From Metapseudomonas sp043392685 (GTDB taxonomy: Bacteria; Pseudomonadota; Gammaproteobacteria; Pseudomonadales; Pseudomonadaceae): a DNA stretch of 64,000 bases. Position 1 is the stretch's first letter, and every line of letters starts with the position of its first letter. The notes beneath the pieces are model-generated. The model saw nothing but the letters and a program-made list of their open reading frames with translations, searched no databases and had not been told where the DNA came from. The position numbers and the translations under genes were made by a program. The stretch lies in the NCBI GenBank assembly GCA_043392685.1, contig JBHZGM010000008.1; one strand, 5' to 3'. This document shows, piece by piece, positions 61,820-64,000 of the stretch.

Positions 61820-63274
61820 TCAATGCCGCCAGAAGTAGGGCGTCAGCAGCACCAGCACGGTAAGGATTTCCAGGCGGCCCAGCAGCATGCCCAGGGTCAG
61901 CAGCCACTTGGCGCTGTCCGGCAGGCTGGAGAAGTTGCCGGCCGGGCCGATGATCTCGCCCAGGCCCGGGCCCACGCCCGACACGGTGGCGGCGGCGCCG
62001 GTGAGGGCGGTGATCCAGTCCAGCCCCAGCAACGACAAGCCCAGGGCGATGGCGCTGATGATGATGGTGAAGAAGAAGGAGAAGGTCAGGATCGAGCGGA
62101 CGATGTCGTCGTCCAGGCGATGGCCATTGTAGATCTGCTTGATCACCGCGCGCGGGTGCACCAGTTGCTGGAGGTTGGCCTTGAGCAGGATGTAGGCCAC
62201 CTGGAAGCGGAAGATCTTGATCCCGCCGGCGGTGGAGCCGGAGCAGCCGCCGACGAAGCCCAGGTAGAAGAACAGCATCAGCGAGAAGTTGCCCCAGAGG
62301 CTGTAGTCGCCCAGGGCGAAGCCGGTGGTGGTGAGCACCGAGGTGGTATTCACCGCGACGTGGCGCAGCGCGTCCAGCCAGGGCAGCTTGGTCGTCAGCC
62401 AGTACCAGGTGCCGAGCACCAGCCAGATGACCAGCAGCAGGCCGAGGAAGCCCCGTACCTGCTCGTCCTTGAACAGCGCCATGCGATGGCCGCGCAGCAC
62501 CGACACGTAGAGCATGAATGGCAGGCTGCCGAGGATCATCACCACCACCGCCACCCAGTGCACCGCCGGCAGATCCCACTTGGCCAGGGACTGGTCGGAG
62601 GTGGAGAAACCGCCGGTGGAGATGGCCGACATGGCGTGGTTGACCGCATCGAACACGCCCATGCCCGCTGCCCAGAACGCCAGGCTGCCGAGCAGGGTGA
62701 AGCCCACGTAGATGGCGACGATGTACTTGGCCACCATGTGCGAGCGCGGCATGACCTTCTCCGAGCGATCGGAGGATTCGGTCTGGAACAGGCGCATGCC
62801 ACCGATGCGCAGCAGCGGCAGGATCGCCACCGCCATGCCGATGAAGCCGATGCCCCCCAGCCAGTGCAGCAGCGAGCGCCAGATGAGGATGCCCGGTGAC
62901 ATGCTGTCCAGGCCGCTCAGCACCGTGGCGCCGGTGGCGGTGATGCCGGACATGCTCTCGAAGTAGGCGTCGGTGTAGCTGATGTGCTGGGTGAACAGGA
63001 AGGGCAGGGCCGCGAAGATGCCCACGATGACCCAGCTCGACACCGTCAGCAGGTACATGTCGCGCGGGCGCAGGTGCACGTGCTCCGGACGCCCGGGGAT
63101 GACCAGCGCCAGGCCCGCGACGAAGGTGATCAGGCTGGACCAGATGAAGGAGTGGACGCCGTCGGTGCGCTCGTAGAACACCAGGGTCAGCACGGGAATG
63201 GCCATGCTGACTGCGAGGGTGATCAGGAAGATGCCGATGAGAAAGCCGATGATGCGGAGAGTCGGCAGGGCCAT
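61820..63274 (-). CDS. trkH: Trk potassium uptake membrane subunit TrkH
   Basis: Potassium channel subunit that works with TrkA. The 484 residues have about ten to twelve membrane segments and four pore loops, of which the first has MSGITATGATVLSGLD, the second AMSAISTGGFST and the third NTTSVLTTTGFALGDY. TrkA is not in this window. Length is normal. Confidence 0.95.
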   Translation of the reverse strand: MALPTLRIIGFLIGIFLITLAVSMAIPVLTLVFYERTDGVHSFIWSSLITFVAGLALVIPGRPEHVHLRPRDMYLLTVSSWVIVGIFAALPFLFTQHISYTDAYFESMSGITATGATVLSGLDSMSPGILIWRSLLHWLGGIGFIGMAVAILPLLRIGGMRLFQTESSDRSEKVMPRSHMVAKYIVAIYVGFTLLGSLAFWAAGMGVFDAVNHAMSAISTGGFSTSDQSLAKWDLPAVHWVAVVVMILGSLPFMLYVSVLRGHRMALFKDEQVRGFLGLLLVIWLVLGTWYWLTTKLPWLDALRHVAVNTTSVLTTTGFALGDYSLWGNFSLMLFFYLGFVGGCSGSTAGGIKIFRFQVAYILLKANLQQLVHPRAVIKQIYNGHRLDDDIVRSILTFSFFFTIIISAIALGLSLLGLDWITALTGAAATVSGVGPGLGEIIGPAGNFSSLPDSAKWLLTLGMLLGRLEILTVLVLLTPYFWRH

Positions 63275-63462
63275 GGGTTCTTAATCTGGCTGATGGGCGA
63301 AAGGCGCAATTCTAACCGCGCCCCGCGCCCTGTAAACCCGGCGCCTGGGCGGGAGCCTGGCTCGCCATGCGTCCTGCTCGCTTCGAGGGGGCCTGATCGG
63401 GCTTCAGGACTGAGTCGCGTTATCGGCTAGAATGCCGGTTCCCTGATTTCTGGAGGTGGCCG

Positions 63463-64000
63463 ATGGAGGCTCTCGACGCTCTGCTCAATCGCGTATCCTT
63501 GGCTCGCTTGCAGGAGCCGGCGCCGGACGCCGCCCAGCGCGAGGTGCTGTTCCGTGCCGCTCTGCGTGCCCCGGATCACGGCTACCTGCGCCCCTGGCGT
63601 TTCCTCTGCATCGAGGGCGCGGCGCGCGAGAAGCTTGGCGAGCTGTTCGTTTCCGCCGTGTTGGCCAGGGACCCGCATGTCCCGGAAGCGGTCACGACCA
63701 AGGCCCGCAACATGCCGATGCGGGCGCCGCTGGTGGTGGTGGTGATCGCCAGGTTGCAGTCCGGTCACAAGGTGCCGGAGGTGGAGCAGCTGCTTTCGGC
63801 CGGCTGCGCCGCCCACAGTATCCTGCTGGCCGCCCATGCCCAGGGCCTGGGCGCCATCTGGCGTACCGGCGAGATGGCTTATGACCTCAATGTCGCTGCT
63901 GGCCTCGGGCTCGCGGAGAACGAGCGGGTGGTCGGTTTCCTCTACCTGGGTAGCGCCGAGGGCGAGCGCCGCGCCGCGCCGGAGCTGGCTCCGGCGGACT
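63463..64000 (+). CDS. Nitroreductase-family protein, N-terminal part
   Basis: Runs off the right edge; 179 codons are visible from ATG 63463, which has GGAGG 8 bases upstream. Residues EALDALLNRVS, then FRAALRAPDHGYLRPWRF and AAHAQGLGAIWRTG are typical of YdjA-type FMN-dependent nitroreductases. Only the last part is missing. It diverges from trkH; the 188-base gap holds no clear promoter. Substrate is unknown. Confidence 0.88.
   Translation, partial: MEALDALLNRVSLARLQEPAPDAAQREVLFRAALRAPDHGYLRPWRFLCIEGAAREKLGELFVSAVLARDPHVPEAVTTKARNMPMRAPLVVVVIARLQSGHKVPEVEQLLSAGCAAHSILLAAHAQGLGAIWRTGEMAYDLNVAAGLGLAENERVVGFLYLGSAEGERRAAPELAPAD

Overview
The window is a GC-rich gammaproteobacterial chromosome segment. 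Protein content and gene order point to a Pseudomonas of the P. aeruginosa/P. resinovorans type: FleQ/FleS/FleR flagellar control, FlhF/FleN, polar chemotaxis ParC/ParP, System I cytochrome c maturation, CyaB and PlpD. It is not P. aeruginosa PAO1 itself. As I remember PAO1, the early flagellar genes (fliC to fliJ) and the late ones (fliK to ccm) lie in two distant blocks; here they are contiguous and joined by an HsbA-HsbR-HptB phosphorelay module. No rRNA, tRNA, CRISPR array, prophage or complete insertion sequence was seen.

Region 1 (1-7.8 kb) is flagellar filament: the end of a methyltransferase, the multidomain flagellin glycosyltransferase FgtA, a short 282-residue flagellin with two sigma-28 promoters, FlaG, the cap protein FliD and the chaperones FliS and FliT. 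Region 2 (7.9-12.2 kb) is regulation: FleQ behind a sigma-70 promoter, then FleS-FleR behind a sigma-54 promoter. Region 3 (12.3-18.2 kb) is fliEFGHIJ, behind a sigma-54 promoter that directly follows a hexanucleotide tandem repeat. Region 4 (18.4-20.8 kb) is hsbA-hsbR-hptB. Region 5 (20.8-27.7 kb) is fliK, fliLMNOPQR and flhB, with sigma-54 sites before fliK and fliL. Region 6 (27.9-33.1 kb) is flhA (sigma-54 site), flhF, fleN and fliA. Region 7 (33.2-42.2 kb) is cheY, cheZ, cheA, cheB, motC, motD, parC, parP, cheW and a DUF2802 gene.

Region 8 (42.2-44.8 kb) holds a periplasmic rhodanese and, on the minus strand, a second FliK-like protein with a stand-alone FlhB C-terminal domain. Region 9 (44.8-52.3 kb) is ccmABCDEFGHI plus a coupled lipoprotein. 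Region 10 (52.3-64 kb) is housekeeping and accessory genes: sulfate-binding protein, the patatin autotransporter PlpD, a SelW-like protein, a DMT transporter, CsaA, two AraC regulators, the adenylate cyclase CyaB, an Mpo1-like protein, TrkH and a partial nitroreductase. These are separated by short dispersed repeats and one MITE-like element.

The promoters fit the known Pseudomonas flagellar hierarchy. FleQ with sigma-54 would drive fleSR, fliE, fliK, fliL, flhA and possibly fliD. FleR would act later, and FliA (encoded at 32.4 kb) would drive fliC and fliS. The most interesting observations are the TTTTGC repeat beside the fliE promoter, the tandem FliA promoters of fliC, the 48-residue tandem repeats in CheA, the minus-strand FliK-like/FlhX pair, and the MITE-like element that forms the stop codon of the Mpo1-like gene.
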